From positions 121,005 to 185,004 of the forward strand of contig NZ_JASKMT010000011.1 in assembly GCF_030124175.1 (NCBI RefSeq): a DNA stretch of 64,000 nucleotides, read 5' to 3'. The DNA comes from Streptomyces sp. 549. Lineage in GTDB: Bacteria; Actinomycetota; Actinomycetes; Streptomycetales; Streptomycetaceae. The notes under the pieces were generated by a model. That model made no database searches. It was not told where the DNA came from and saw only the letters and a program-made list of their open reading frames with translations. The first letter of the stretch is position 1, and every line of letters begins with the position of its first letter. Positions 35,325 through 45,419 of this stretch are shown in pieces. The translations under genes were made by a program, and so were the position numbers.

Positions 35325-38300
35325 ATGACCGGACGCTGGGAGTTCTGGATCGACCGCGGCGGCACGTTCACCGACGTGGTGGGCAGACGGCCGGACGGCA
35401 CCCTGACCACCGGCAAGCTGCTCTCGCACCACCCCGAGCACTACCGGGACGCCGCCGTCGAGGGCATCCGCCGCATGCTGGGCACCGGCCCCGGCGAAGA
35501 GGTGCCGGCGGAGCGGATCGCGGTGGTCAAGATGGGCACCACCGTCGCCACCAACGCCCTGCTGGAACGCAAGGGCGAACCGACCGTGCTGGTGACCACC
35601 GCCGGGTTTCGCGACGCGCTGCGCATCGCCTACCAGAACCGCCCACGGCTGTTCGACCGGCACATCGTGCTGCCGTCCGCGCTCTACACGGAGGTGGTCG
35701 AGGTCCCGGAGCGGGTCGGCGCCCACGGGGAGCAGGTGCGCCCGCTGGACCTGGCGACCACCGCCGAGCGGCTGCGCGCGGCGTACGCCCGGGGCGTACG
35801 CTCCGCCGCGATCGTGCTGATGCACGGCTACCGCCATCCCGGGCACGAGCAGCAGGTCGCCGCGCTCGCCCGGGAGGTCGGCTTCCACCAGGTCAGCTGC
35901 TCGCACGAGGTCAGCCCGCTGATCCGCCTGGTGCCGCGCGGCGACACCACCGTGGTCGACGCCTACCTGTCCCCGGTACTGCGGCGCTACGTCGACCAGG
36001 TCGCCGGTGAACTGCGCGGAGTGCGGCTGATGTTCATGCAGTCCGGGGGAGGGCTGCGGGAGGCCGGGCACTTCCGGGGCAAGGACGCGGTGCTCTCCGG
36101 GCCGGCCGGCGGCGTCGTCGGCATGGCCCGCAGCTGCGCGCGGGCCGGGCACCACCGCGTCATCGGCTTCGACATGGGCGGCACCTCGACAGACGTCTCG
36201 CACTACGCAGGTGAGCTGGAGCGCAGCTTCGACACCCAGGTCGCAGGGGTCCGGATGCGGGCGCCCATGATGGACATCCACACCGTCGCCGCGGGCGGCG
36301 GCTCGATCCTGCACTTCGACGGCACCCGCTACCGGGTCGGCCCCGACTCGGCGGGCGCCGACCCGGGCCCGGCCTGCTACCGGCGCGGCGGGCCGCTCAC
36401 CGTGACCGACGCCAACGTGATGCTGGGCCGGGTCAGGCCCGAGCACTTCCCGCACGTCTTCGGCCCGCGCGGCGACCAGCCGCTGGACCGCGAGGAGGTG
36501 CGCCGCCGCTTCACGGCACTGGCCGACCGCGCCCGCCGCGAGAGCGGCGACGACCGCACTCCCGAGCAGGTCGCGGCGGGCTTCCTGGAGATCGCGGTGC
36601 TCAACATGGCCAACGCGGTGAAGAAGATCTCGGTGCAGCGCGGCCACGACGTCACCCGCTACGCCCTGGCCAGCTTCGGCGGCGCCGGCGGCCAGCACGC
36701 CTGCGCCGTCGCCGACGCGCTCGGCGTGGACACCGTCGTGGTGCCGCCGCTGGCGGGCGTGCTCTCGGCGTACGGCATCGGCGTCGCGGACGCCACCGCG
36801 CTCCGCGAGCAGTCGGTGGAACGCGAGCTGACGCCGGAGGCCATGGGCTCCCTGCGTGAGGTGTGCCGGGCGCTGGAGGAGCACACCCGTGCCGAGCTGC
36901 GGGCCGACGGCGTGCCCGGCGACTCGGTGCGCACCACCGCCCACCTGCACCTGCGGTACGCCGGGACGGACGCCGCCCTGCCGGTGGCGCTCGACGAACC
37001 CGCGGCGATGGCTGAGGAGTTCACCCGCACCCACCGGGCACGCTACGGCTTCACCATGGACAAGCCGCTGGTCGCGGCGACCGCGGCGGTCGAGGCGGTC
37101 GGCCGCAGCAGCCCGCCCGACGACACCCCGCAGCCCGCCGGGGCCCCCGCCCCCCAGCCGCCCGCCACGCCCGCCGCCCCCACGCCGCCCGGCCCCTCGC
37201 CCACCAGAGCGTCCGCCCCACCGCCGGCCGAACCCACCGCGCCGGGCGGCCCGCAGCCGGAGCCCTCGCCCGTGCACGCCGGGGGCCGCTGGCAGCCGGC
37301 CGCGCTTCACCGCCGTGCCGATCTCACCTCCGGCGACACGGTGCGCGGACCGGCGCTCGTCACCGAGCCCGACTCCACCACGGTGGTCGAACCCGGCTGG
37401 GAGGCCCGCACCGGCCCCGCCGGCCACCTGCTGCTCACCCGGGCCGCACCCCGGCCGCGCACCACAGCGGTCGGTACCCGCGCCGACCCGGTCCGCCTGG
37501 AGGTCTTCAACAACCTCTTCATGGCCGTCGCCGAGCAGATGGGCGTGCGCCTGGCCAACACCGCGCACTCCGTCAACATCAAGGAGCGGCTCGACTTCTC
37601 CTGCGCGCTCTTCGACGCCCACGGCGACCTGATCGCCAACGCCCCGCACATCCCCGTGCACCTGGGCTCGATGGGCGACACCGTCAAGGAGATCCTGCGC
37701 CGCAACGGCACCTCGCTGCGCCCCGGCGACGTCCACGCCGTCAACGACCCCTTCCACGGCGGCACGCACCTGCCGGACGTCACCGTCGTCAGCCCCGTCT
37801 TCTCCGAGGACGGCGGCGAACTCCTCTTCCTGGTCGCCTCGCGCGGCCACCACGCGGAGATCGGCGGCATCACCCCCGGGTCGATGCCGGCGTTCAGCCG
37901 GACCGCGGCCGAGGAGGGTGTGCTCTTCGACAACTGGCTGCTGGTCCGCGACGGCCATCTGCGCGAGGCGGAGACGAGGGCACTGCTGACCCGCGGCCCG
38001 TACCCCTCCCGCGACCCGGACGCCAATCTCGCCGACCTGCGGGCCCAGATCGCCGCGAACAACAAGGGCATCGAGGAACTGCGGGCCCTGGTCGACCAGT
38101 TCGGCATCGACGTGGTGCGCGCCTACATGGGCCACGTCCAGGGCAACGCGGAGGAGTCGGTGCGGCGCATCGTCGCCGGGCTGAACGACGGCACCTGCCG
38201 CTACGAGACCGACAGCGGCGCCGTCATCGAGGTCGCCGTCCGCGTCGACCGGCACGCCCGCAGTGCCGTCGTCGACTTCACCGGCACCTCGGCGCAGCGC

Positions 38301-39023
38301 CCGGACAACTTCAACGCGCCCAGCTCGGTCGTCACCGCCGCCGTGCTGTACGTCTTCCGCACGCTGGTCGCCGACGACATCCCGCTCAACGGCGGCTGCC
38401 TGCGCCCGCTGGACATCCGCATCCCGCCCGGCAGCATGCTGTCGCCCCGGCCGCCCGCCGCCACCGTCGCGGGCAACGTGGAGACCTCGCAGGCGGTCAC
38501 GGGCGCGCTCTACCGGGCGCTCGGCGTGCAGGCCGAAGGGTCGGGCACCATGAACAACGTCGCCTTCGGCAACAACCGGGTGCAGTACTACGAGACGGTC
38601 GCCAGCGGTTCCGGAGCCGGTGACGGCTTCGACGGCGCCGACGCCGTGCAGACCCACATGACCAACTCCCGCCTCACCGACCCCGAGGTGCTGGAATGGC
38701 GGCTGCCCGTCCGGGTGGAGGAGTTCTCTGTCCGCACCGGCAGCGGCGGCACCGGCCGCTGGCGCGGGGGCGACGGGGTGCGCCGCCGGCTGCGGTTCCT
38801 CGAACCCGTCAGCCTCGCCCTGCTCACCGGCCACCGCCGCGTCCCGCCCTACGGCTTCGCCGGCGGCGGGCCGGGAGCGCTGGGACGCAACGCGCTGGAG
38901 CACCCGGACGGCACGGTGACGCCCCTGGCAGGGGTCGCCGCCGCGGAGGCGGACACCGGGGACGTCCTGGTGCTGGAGACACCCGGCGGCGGAGGTTACG
39001 GAGAGCAACCGCCGAGCGGGTGA
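35325..39023 (+). CDS. 5-oxoprolinase/hydantoinase (fused HyuA-HyuB)
   Basis: The 1232-residue protein fuses an ATP-binding HyuA-type half and a HyuB-type half, as in ATP-dependent 5-oxoprolinases that open 5-oxoproline to glutamate. The first half begins [13 protein letters not shown] and has the phosphate motif [11 protein letters not shown]. The second half, from about residue 720, has [11 protein letters not shown] and [12 protein letters not shown] linker of about 55 residues made almost wholly of Pro and Ala separates them. The full length is slightly above the usual 1200-1210 because of it. Hydantoinase or acetone carboxylase-related activity cannot be excluded. Confidence 0.92.
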   Translation: MTGRWEFWIDRGGTFTDVVGRRPDGTLTTGKLLSHHPEHYRDAAVEGIRRMLGTGPGEEVPAERIAVVKMGTTVATNALLERKGEPTVLVTTAGFRDALRIAYQNRPRLFDRHIVLPSALYTEVVEVPERVGAHGEQVRPLDLATTAERLRAAYARGVRSAAIVLMHGYRHPGHEQQVAALAREVGFHQVSCSHEVSPLIRLVPRGDTTVVDAYLSPVLRRYVDQVAGELRGVRLMFMQSGGGLREAGHFRGKDAVLSGPAGGVVGMARSCARAGHHRVIGFDMGGTSTDVSHYAGELERSFDTQVAGVRMRAPMMDIHTVAAGGGSILHFDGTRYRVGPDSAGADPGPACYRRGGPLTVTDANVMLGRVRPEHFPHVFGPRGDQPLDREEVRRRFTALADRARRESGDDRTPEQVAAGFLEIAVLNMANAVKKISVQRGHDVTRYALASFGGAGGQHACAVADALGVDTVVVPPLAGVLSAYGIGVADATALREQSVERELTPEAMGSLREVCRALEEHTRAELRADGVPGDSVRTTAHLHLRYAGTDAALPVALDEPAAMAEEFTRTHRARYGFTMDKPLVAATAAVEAVGRSSPPDDTPQPAGAPAPQPPATPAAPTPPGPSPTRASAPPPAEPTAPGGPQPEPSPVHAGGRWQPAALHRRADLTSGDTVRGPALVTEPDSTTVVEPGWEARTGPAGHLLLTRAAPRPRTTAVGTRADPVRLEVFNNLFMAVAEQMGVRLANTAHSVNIKERLDFSCALFDAHGDLIANAPHIPVHLGSMGDTVKEILRRNGTSLRPGDVHAVNDPFHGGTHLPDVTVVSPVFSEDGGELLFLVASRGHHAEIGGITPGSMPAFSRTAAEEGVLFDNWLLVRDGHLREAETRALLTRGPYPSRDPDANLADLRAQIAANNKGIEELRALVDQFGIDVVRAYMGHVQGNAEESVRRIVAGLNDGTCRYETDSGAVIEVAVRVDRHARSAVVDFTGTSAQRPDNFNAPSSVVTAAVLYVFRTLVADDIPLNGGCLRPLDIRIPPGSMLSPRPPAATVAGNVETSQAVTGALYRALGVQAEGSGTMNNVAFGNNRVQYYETVASGSGAGDGFDGADAVQTHMTNSRLTDPEVLEWRLPVRVEEFSVRTGSGGTGRWRGGDGVRRRLRFLEPVSLALLTGHRRVPPYGFAGGGPGALGRNALEHPDGTVTPLAGVAAAEADTGDVLVLETPGGGGYGEQPPSG

Positions 39024-39160
39024 ACACCGCACCACCGACCGGCCTACACCCGGGCGGCCCACCGAGCGGCGCTGCGGCGCTGCGGGTTGAATGGAGGGAC
39101 GACAAGAGCCCGGACCGCCGGAGGGACACCGCCGCGATGCCCCCGCAGTGAGGGAGAGAC

Positions 39161-41539
39161 GTGAGCGCCAGCGAGCACGGCCCGTACACAGACCCGCCGC
39201 CCGGCACGGAACCCGCGGTGCTCGTACTCGACGCCCTTGGCGCCGTCCGCTCCGTCAGCCCCGGCGCCGCGGCGCTCACCGGCCGCCCCGCCGCCGCGCT
39301 GCGCGGCCTCCCCCTGGCCGACCTGCTCACCGAACCCGGCCGCACACCGCCCGCCGAAGACGCCGAGAGCCCCGCGGAACGCCTCGCCGATCGCCCGATG
39401 GGCGTCGACACCCAGCTGCGCCACCCCGGCGGCCCGCCCGTCGCCGTACGGGTGACCGGCGTGCCGCTGGAGGACGGACTGCTCGTCACCGTCGTCCCGC
39501 TCGAACAGGCCCGGCGCACCGACCGGGAACAGGCCCTTCTGCGGGAACTCTTCGAGCAGACCGCGGTCGGCTTCACCCTGCACGACGAGGAACTGCGTGT
39601 GGTGCGGCGCAACCGGGCCCCCGGCCCGCTCGTCCAGGAGGACCAGGACGCGCTGCTCGCCCGGCTGCGGGAGGTCGCCGACACCGGTGGGCAGCTGATC
39701 GGCTGGGAGCACCCCGCACGCCTGCGCCACGACCCGGCGGGCGACCGCGCCGTGTCGCTGGCCGCGTATCGGCTCAGCGACCCGGCGGGCCGGGTGATCG
39801 GCGTGGCCAGCGTGTCCACCGACGTCACCGAGCAGCGCGCCGACCGGCGCCGACTCGCGCTGCTGCACGCCGCCTCCGAGCGCATCGGGCGCAGCCTCGA
39901 CGTGACCAGCAACGCCGAGGAACTGGTGCGCGTGCTGTTGTCCGGTCTGGGCGACCTCGCCGCCGTCGACCTCACCGAGACGGTGCTCGTCGGCGGTGAA
40001 CCCGGGGACTTCCGCGCCGGCGCCCCGCTGCGCCGCGTCGCCGCCGCGCACAACGACGGGCCGTGGCCCGAGGAGCTGTACCCGGTGGGGGAGACCTTCC
40101 GCATCGAGGACGTGGAGAGCGAGCGGCTGCGCAGCGGCACCCCGGTCTTCACCTCCGACCTCGCCAGGCTGCGCAGCCGCTACGGCGGCGACCGGCGCCG
40201 CACCCGGCTGGTGCTCCCCGACGCCGCGACGTCCCTGATGGTCGTGCCGCTGCAGGCGCGCGGGCTGGTGCTGGGAGCCGTCGCCCTGTGGCGCACCGGC
40301 GACCGCACGGGTTTCACGGCCCGGGACGCGGCGCTCGCCGAGGAGATCACCTCCCGCGCGGCGCTCAGCGTCGACAACGCCCGCCGCTACACCCGCGAGC
40401 ACCGGTCAGTGGAGGCACTCCAGCGCAGCCTGCTGCCGCAACCCGTCGTGGAGACCAGCGCCGCCGACACCGCCGGCGTCTACGTCCCCGCCGGCACCAC
40501 CGCGGGCACCGGCGGCACCTGGTACGACGTCATCTCGCTGTCCTCCGCGCAGGTGGCCTTCGTCGTCGGCGACGTGGCCGCGCACGGCCTGGACGCGACC
40601 GCCACCATGGGGCGGCTGCGCACCGCCGTGCAGACCCTCGCCGACCTCGACCTGCCGCCCGAGGAACTGCTGACCCACCTGGACGACCTGGCCGTGCGGC
40701 TGGCCGACCCCGGCGGCGGCACCGCCGCCCGCCCCGCGGCGGGCGTGCTGGGCGCCACCTGCCTGTACTGCGTCTACGACCCGGTCACCGGCCGCTGCGC
40801 CATGGCCAGCGCGGGCCGGATGCCGCCGCTTCTCGCCGGGCCGGACGGCGGCGACGCCGCGCCCGTCGCCCTGAAGCCCGGCCCGCCGCTCGGCATGGGC
40901 GGCAAGCCGTTCGAACCGCTGGAACTGCAACTGGAACCAGGTTCCGTACTGGCCTTCGGCAGCGACGAGTTGATGCTGCGCGGCGACGACTCCCACCGGC
41001 GGGGCGACGACGGCGGCACGCTCGCCGCCCGGATCGGGGCCGCCGCCATGTCGGGCCGCACCCCCGCGGAGACGGGCCGGGACATCCTGCGGCAGCTGCT
41101 GCCCGAGGGCCCGCCGGACAACGAGGTCGCCCTGCTGATGGCACGTGTCCGCCGGCTGCCCGAGGAGGCCACCGCGTCGTGGACGTTCCCCGCCGAGGCG
41201 GTGCAGGTCGCCCGGGCCAGGGACCTCGTCAACGAACGCCTCGACCTGTGGGGGCTGACCGAGCTGGCCTTCGTCACCGAACTGATCGTCAGCGAGCTGG
41301 TCACCAACTCCATCCGCTACGCGGGCGGCCCGGTCGGAGTACGGCTGATCAAGGACGAGACGCTGGTGTGCGAGGTGTCCGACCCCAGCCAGACCCAGCC
41401 GCATCTGCGGCGCGCCCGCGTGACCGACGAGGGCGGTCGCGGACTTTTCCTCGTCGCACAGCTTGCCCACCGCTGGGGCAGCCGGTACACATCCTCCGGC
41501 AAGACCATGTGGACCGAGCAACTCCTCGACGAGCGCTGA
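39161..41539 (+). CDS. PAS-GAF-SpoIIE (degenerate)-HATPase multidomain regulator
   Basis: The 792-residue protein has a PAS domain, a second PAS-like segment, a GAF domain (about 240-425), a SpoIIE-type PP2C domain (about 430-660) and a C-terminal RsbW-like HATPase (E-L-I-V-S-E-L-V-T-N-S-I-R-Y-A and D-E-G-G-R-G-L-F-L-V). The phosphatase looks inactive: Thr453 replaces Asp in G-G-D-W-Y-D, A-A-H-G replaces G-H-G, A-G-R replaces A-G-H, and S-D-E-L replaces T-D-G-L. The HATPase motifs look intact, so it may act mainly as an anti-sigma kinase. GTG 39161 follows GGGAGAGAC. It is co-transcribed with the next gene (17-base gap). Confidence 0.88.
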   Translation: MSASEHGPYTDPPPGTEPAVLVLDALGAVRSVSPGAAALTGRPAAALRGLPLADLLTEPGRTPPAEDAESPAERLADRPMGVDTQLRHPGGPPVAVRVTGVPLEDGLLVTVVPLEQARRTDREQALLRELFEQTAVGFTLHDEELRVVRRNRAPGPLVQEDQDALLARLREVADTGGQLIGWEHPARLRHDPAGDRAVSLAAYRLSDPAGRVIGVASVSTDVTEQRADRRRLALLHAASERIGRSLDVTSNAEELVRVLLSGLGDLAAVDLTETVLVGGEPGDFRAGAPLRRVAAAHNDGPWPEELYPVGETFRIEDVESERLRSGTPVFTSDLARLRSRYGGDRRRTRLVLPDAATSLMVVPLQARGLVLGAVALWRTGDRTGFTARDAALAEEITSRAALSVDNARRYTREHRSVEALQRSLLPQPVVETSAADTAGVYVPAGTTAGTGGTWYDVISLSSAQVAFVVGDVAAHGLDATATMGRLRTAVQTLADLDLPPEELLTHLDDLAVRLADPGGGTAARPAAGVLGATCLYCVYDPVTGRCAMASAGRMPPLLAGPDGGDAAPVALKPGPPLGMGGKPFEPLELQLEPGSVLAFGSDELMLRGDDSHRRGDDGGTLAARIGAAAMSGRTPAETGRDILRQLLPEGPPDNEVALLMARVRRLPEEATASWTFPAEAVQVARARDLVNERLDLWGLTELAFVTELIVSELVTNSIRYAGGPVGVRLIKDETLVCEVSDPSQTQPHLRRARVTDEGGRGLFLVAQLAHRWGSRYTSSGKTMWTEQLLDER

Positions 41540-41556
41540 GAGGGGGAGCAGCCGGT

Positions 41557-43644
41557 ATGGACGACCCCGGGCAGCCGGAGATCCGCGGCGGCACCGACGC
41601 CGAGGGCGTCAGTGCCGCGCCCGGCGGCCTGCTCGACCTGCTCCGCGTCGCCGCGTTCGTCCTCAACGGCGCCGGACGCGTGGTGCTGTGGAGCCCGGAG
41701 GCCGAGCACCTCTTCGGGTACTCCGCCGAGGAGGCCCTGGGCGCCCCCGCCGGGCACCTGCTCGTCGCCCCCGAGCACCTGGGCCTGGTGAAGGAGCTGT
41801 TCGGCAGGGTCAGGGCCGGAGCCAGCTGGTCGGGCGTCTTCCCCGTCCGCGCCAAGGACGGCTCCGTCCGGAGGGTGGAGTTCCGCAACATCCGGCTGCA
41901 CGACGCCCACGGCGACGTGCACGCACTGGGGCTCGCCGCGGACGCCGGGACGCTGCGCCGCCTGGAGACCGACCTGGCCCTCTCCAACAGCCTGGTCAAC
42001 CAGTCCCCGGTGGCCATGGGGATGTTCGACAACGAACTGCGCTGGCTGCGGGTCAACCCGGCACTGGAACGCGCCGGCGGCCTCGCCGCGGGCGCCATGC
42101 TCGGCCGCAACCTCGAAGACGTGCTGCCTGCCGTCGACCCCGACGTGGTGCGCCGCGCCCTGCACCACGTGATGGCGACCGGCCGGCCCCTGCTGGATCA
42201 GATGACAGCCTGCCGCAGCCCCGTCGGCAGCGACGAGGAACGTGTGTGGTCGGTGTCCTACTACCGCATCGACGACCCGCGCGGCAGACCGCTGGGCGTG
42301 GCCACCTCCGCGATCGACGTGAGCGAACGCCAGCGGGTGGCCGCCGAGATGGCCGGCGCCAGGGCCCGTCTGGCCGTCATCGCCGACGCCGGCGTCCGCA
42401 TCGGCACCACCCTCGACCTTCAGCAGACCGCCAGGGAACTCGCGGAAGTGGCCGTGCCCCGGCTCGCGGACCTCGCGGCGGTCGATGTGCTGGACTCCGT
42501 GCTCGGCGGTGAGGTGGCAGCCGCCGTCCGCCCCGACGGCTCGGCACGGTTCCGGGCGCTGGCCGTGATCGCAGCCGAAGGCACCGACGCCTCACAGGCT
42601 GCCGACCAGGTCGGCGAACTCGCGTCCTACGGACCGACCCGCATGATCACCCAGTGCGTGCGGGAGGCCCGGCCCATCCTGCTCCCCGAGGTGGACTCCG
42701 CCGACGTGCGCCGCATCGCGAAGGACACAGCCGCCGCCGACGTGCTCACGGCTGCCGGCGTGCACTCCTACCTCGCAGCTCCGCTGATCGCACGCGGCGA
42801 CGTCCTGGGCACCGTCAGCCTCTACCGCACCGGCAACCCGCGGCCCTTCGACGACCAGGACCTCACCCTCGCCGCCGAACTCGCCGCCCGCGCCGCCATC
42901 TGCGTCGACAACGCCCGCCTGTACAGCCGGGAGCGCAACGCCGCGCTGACACTGCAGCGCAGCCTGCTGCCCGACGCGCCGCCCCGCCACCCCGACATCG
43001 AGATCGCCGCCCGCTACCTGCCGGCCGTCAGCGCGGTCGGCGGGGACTGGTTCGACGTCCTGCCGCTGCGCCACGGCAAACTCGGCCTGATCGTCGGCGA
43101 CGTGATGGGCAAGGGCCTGCACGCCGCCGCCATCATGGGCCAACTGCGCACCGCCACCAGGGCTCTGGCCCGCCTCGACATGCCGCCCGCCGAACTGATG
43201 CGGCACCTCGACGACATCCTCACCTCGCTCGGCGAGTCCATCGCCACCTGCGTCTACGCCGTCTGCGACCCGCTGCACGGCCGGTGCGAACTCTCCAGCG
43301 CCGGACACCTGCCCCCGGTCCTCATCTCGCCCGAGGGCGTCGCCGAACTCGTCGACCTGCCCAACGCCGCCCCGCTGGGCGTCGGCGGGGTGCCGTTCAG
43401 CACCGAGAAGCGCGACCTCCCCGAGGGCGCGACGATCGCGCTGTTCACCGACGGCCTCGTCGAGGACCGCCGCGCCCCCATCGACGCCGGGCTGCGCGCC
43501 CTGACACGTGTACTGACCGGTGACCCGCGACCCCTGGAACAGACCTGCGACACCGTGCTGCACGCCCTGCACCACACGCCGCTGGACGACGTCGCGCTGC
43601 TCCTGGCCCGCCCCCGTCCGAAGCCGGGCGGCACCGCGCACTGA
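41557..43644 (+). CDS. PAS-PAS-GAF-SpoIIE phosphatase
   Basis: The 695-residue protein has two PAS domains (about 25-130 and 140-260), a GAF domain (about 270-455) and an intact SpoIIE-type PP2C domain. Metal motifs G-G-D-W-F-D, G-D-V-M-G-K-G, A-G-H-L-P-P-V, F-T-D-G-L-V-E and D-D-V-A-L-L are all present. It is expected to be the active phosphatase partner of the preceding degenerate one. There is no HATPase domain. GAGGGGGA is the ribosome site before ATG 41557. The pair suggests a partner-switching circuit whose anti-sigma-factor antagonist is encoded elsewhere. Confidence 0.92.
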   Translation: MDDPGQPEIRGGTDAEGVSAAPGGLLDLLRVAAFVLNGAGRVVLWSPEAEHLFGYSAEEALGAPAGHLLVAPEHLGLVKELFGRVRAGASWSGVFPVRAKDGSVRRVEFRNIRLHDAHGDVHALGLAADAGTLRRLETDLALSNSLVNQSPVAMGMFDNELRWLRVNPALERAGGLAAGAMLGRNLEDVLPAVDPDVVRRALHHVMATGRPLLDQMTACRSPVGSDEERVWSVSYYRIDDPRGRPLGVATSAIDVSERQRVAAEMAGARARLAVIADAGVRIGTTLDLQQTARELAEVAVPRLADLAAVDVLDSVLGGEVAAAVRPDGSARFRALAVIAAEGTDASQAADQVGELASYGPTRMITQCVREARPILLPEVDSADVRRIAKDTAAADVLTAAGVHSYLAAPLIARGDVLGTVSLYRTGNPRPFDDQDLTLAAELAARAAICVDNARLYSRERNAALTLQRSLLPDAPPRHPDIEIAARYLPAVSAVGGDWFDVLPLRHGKLGLIVGDVMGKGLHAAAIMGQLRTATRALARLDMPPAELMRHLDDILTSLGESIATCVYAVCDPLHGRCELSSAGHLPPVLISPEGVAELVDLPNAAPLGVGGVPFSTEKRDLPEGATIALFTDGLVEDRRAPIDAGLRALTRVLTGDPRPLEQTCDTVLHALHHTPLDDVALLLARPRPKPGGTAH

Positions 43645-43699
43645 CCCGGCGGGCCTCCTGCCCAACCGTGCCGTTTCGTGCGATGTCGGTGCGACGGCC

Positions 43700-43705
43700 T
43701 AATCT
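43700..43705 (+). promoter_or_regulatory. -10 element TAATCT of a leaderless transcript
   Basis: TAATCT ends seven bases before GTG 43713 and gives the three-gene SMC-like operon its own promoter. Confidence 0.5.
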
Positions 43706-43712
43706 GTGCGAC

Positions 43713-45419
43713 GTGACTTCTCCAGCTCAGAGCGGCGTGCCCGGCCAGCGGCGGCAGAGCCCGCCGTCCCACGGCGGCCCCTCTGCGCCCGCCGCCACCG
43801 GCGGACCCTCCGGCGCTGCCACCGCGGGTGCCTCCGGCGCTGCCACCGCGGGTGCCTCCGGCGCTGCCACCGCGGGTGCCTCCGGCACCCGCCCGATGGC
43901 CGCTCAAGCCCCCCGCCCGGCCGCTCCCTCCCTCCGCCCGGCGCTCGGTCCCGCCGCCGACGAGGGCCTCGCGCGGCGGCTGCGCGCCCTGGCCTGCACC
44001 GCGCCGCTGCACGACCTGGACGTCCGCAAGGCGAACCTGGCGGGGGAGTACACCACCTACGCCATGGCCGAAGTGGCCCTCTCCGCCATCGACCTCGTCA
44101 CCCTCCAGATGGACTTCGACACCGGCGCCGACCACGAGGACGTCGTCGCCCGCCTGCTGCCGCGCGTCGCCGCGCAGGCCCCGGGGCGGAGCACCGCCGA
44201 GCACGAGCGTGTCGCCCGATGGGTGCTGGAGAACCTGCTCAACGTCGGCAGCGTCGACCGCGGCTTCCGCGCCGTCTACGGAACCTTCGGGCCGGACGGC
44301 GCCTACGTGCGGCGGGACTACGACTTCAAGCTCATCGAGGAGGTCCCCGGCCCCGGTGGCGGCGTGTACCTGCGCACCACCGACGAGGCCGTCAACGTCC
44401 TGGTCGGCGCGCTCGACACGGACGTCACCAGCGCCCAGATCGCCGCCGAGGTCAAGCTGGAGGTGCTGGTCAACCGCGGCCGGCTGGCGGACGCCCAGCT
44501 CGCCGCCGAGCAGGCCCGCTACCGCACCGTCCAGTACGCCGAGACGCTCCGCCGCACCCTGGAGGCCACCCGCCGCGACGTGCGCTCCGTCGACTGGCTG
44601 CGCACCGTGCCCGACCTCATCGCCGAGGCGCTCGACCACGTCGCCGACCGCTACCGGCACGAGAACGCCATTCTCACCAACATCCGCCGCGTCCGCGACG
44701 AGACCGCCGACGACCGGCACCCCGACCACCGGCTGCGGGCCGCCGAACTCGTCGACATAGTCAAGGACTGCATCAGGCGCCACACCCAGCTCCAGTCCCG
44801 CCTGCTGGAGGCCGGCCCGCTGTTCCGCGCCGAACAGGACCGGCAGGCGTTCGCCCCGGCGGCCGGCCGCGCCGGGCTGGACCTGCACGGCCAGCTGCTC
44901 GCCCCGCTGCTGCCCGAACCCCTCGAACGCGCCGCCCGCGTCACCGAGGCGTTCTTCCGGCACGGCACCGGCCTGCGCACACCCGGCGCGGTACGCGTCG
45001 GCGACCTCGTCGACCTGCTGCTGACGCCCCCCGCGCCGCGTGAGCACCTCGGCGCCGAGATGCCAGAACCGGACCTGGTCACCACCCCCGACGACAGCCG
45101 CTTCAGCGAACAGCAGCTCGCCGACGCCCGGGAACTCCTCGACCTGCCGCCGGACGCCCCGCGGCGCCTGTCCGGCCTGCTCGCCGAAGCCCGCGGCCAC
45201 GACCGCGACCTTCCCTACCTGGTGGCGCTGCTCGCCGTGCACGCCGCCAGCCCCCCGGTGGGCACCGCCTACCGGCAGGGCGACGAGCGGCTGCTGTTCG
45301 CCGTCGACGACGGCACCCCGCTGGAGGACCCGGAGTTCGGCGGCGCCGACCTGGTCGTCGGCACCGCACTGCTGGACGCCGCCGGCATGGCCGCCGGACG
45401 GTCCGAGGCCGCCTCATGA
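43713..45419 (+). CDS. MukF/JetA-like subunit of an SMC-like complex (putative kleisin)
   Basis: The 568-residue protein starts at GTG 43713. The first 80 residues are low-complexity and hold three copies of the octapeptide GAATAGAS at 34-57. The rest is helical and soluble: L-R-A-L-A-C-T-A-P-L-H-D, then a possible winged-helix region (D-E-A-V-N-V-L-V-G-A-L-D-T-D-V-T-S-A) followed by long amphipathic helices rich in Glu, Arg and Leu. The size, first place in the operon and helix pattern resemble MukF or JetA (MksF). No close sequence motif proves this. The stop overlaps the next start by four bases (ATGA). The function is inferred from its partners. Confidence 0.6.
   Translation: MTSPAQSGVPGQRRQSPPSHGGPSAPAATGGPSGAATAGASGAATAGASGAATAGASGTRPMAAQAPRPAAPSLRPALGPAADEGLARRLRALACTAPLHDLDVRKANLAGEYTTYAMAEVALSAIDLVTLQMDFDTGADHEDVVARLLPRVAAQAPGRSTAEHERVARWVLENLLNVGSVDRGFRAVYGTFGPDGAYVRRDYDFKLIEEVPGPGGGVYLRTTDEAVNVLVGALDTDVTSAQIAAEVKLEVLVNRGRLADAQLAAEQARYRTVQYAETLRRTLEATRRDVRSVDWLRTVPDLIAEALDHVADRYRHENAILTNIRRVRDETADDRHPDHRLRAAELVDIVKDCIRRHTQLQSRLLEAGPLFRAEQDRQAFAPAAGRAGLDLHGQLLAPLLPEPLERAARVTEAFFRHGTGLRTPGAVRVGDLVDLLLTPPAPREHLGAEMPEPDLVTTPDDSRFSEQQLADARELLDLPPDAPRRLSGLLAEARGHDRDLPYLVALLAVHAASPPVGTAYRQGDERLLFAVDDGTPLEDPEFGGADLVVGTALLDAAGMAAGRSEAAS
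43812..43883. repeat. 24-bp tandem repeat x3 in the N-terminal coding region
   Basis: Three perfect 24-base units (43812-43835, 43836-43859, 43860-43883) encode GAATAGAS three times in the disordered N-terminus of the MukF-like subunit. Copy number probably varies between strains. Confidence 0.95.

Noticed and set aside
33690..39062. A very long open frame on the minus strand (about 1790 codons) opposite the glycosyltransferase and oxoprolinase genes
   Set aside because: It is an antisense shadow caused by G/C at third codon positions. The plus-strand genes have clear family motifs throughout, and the minus frame has none.
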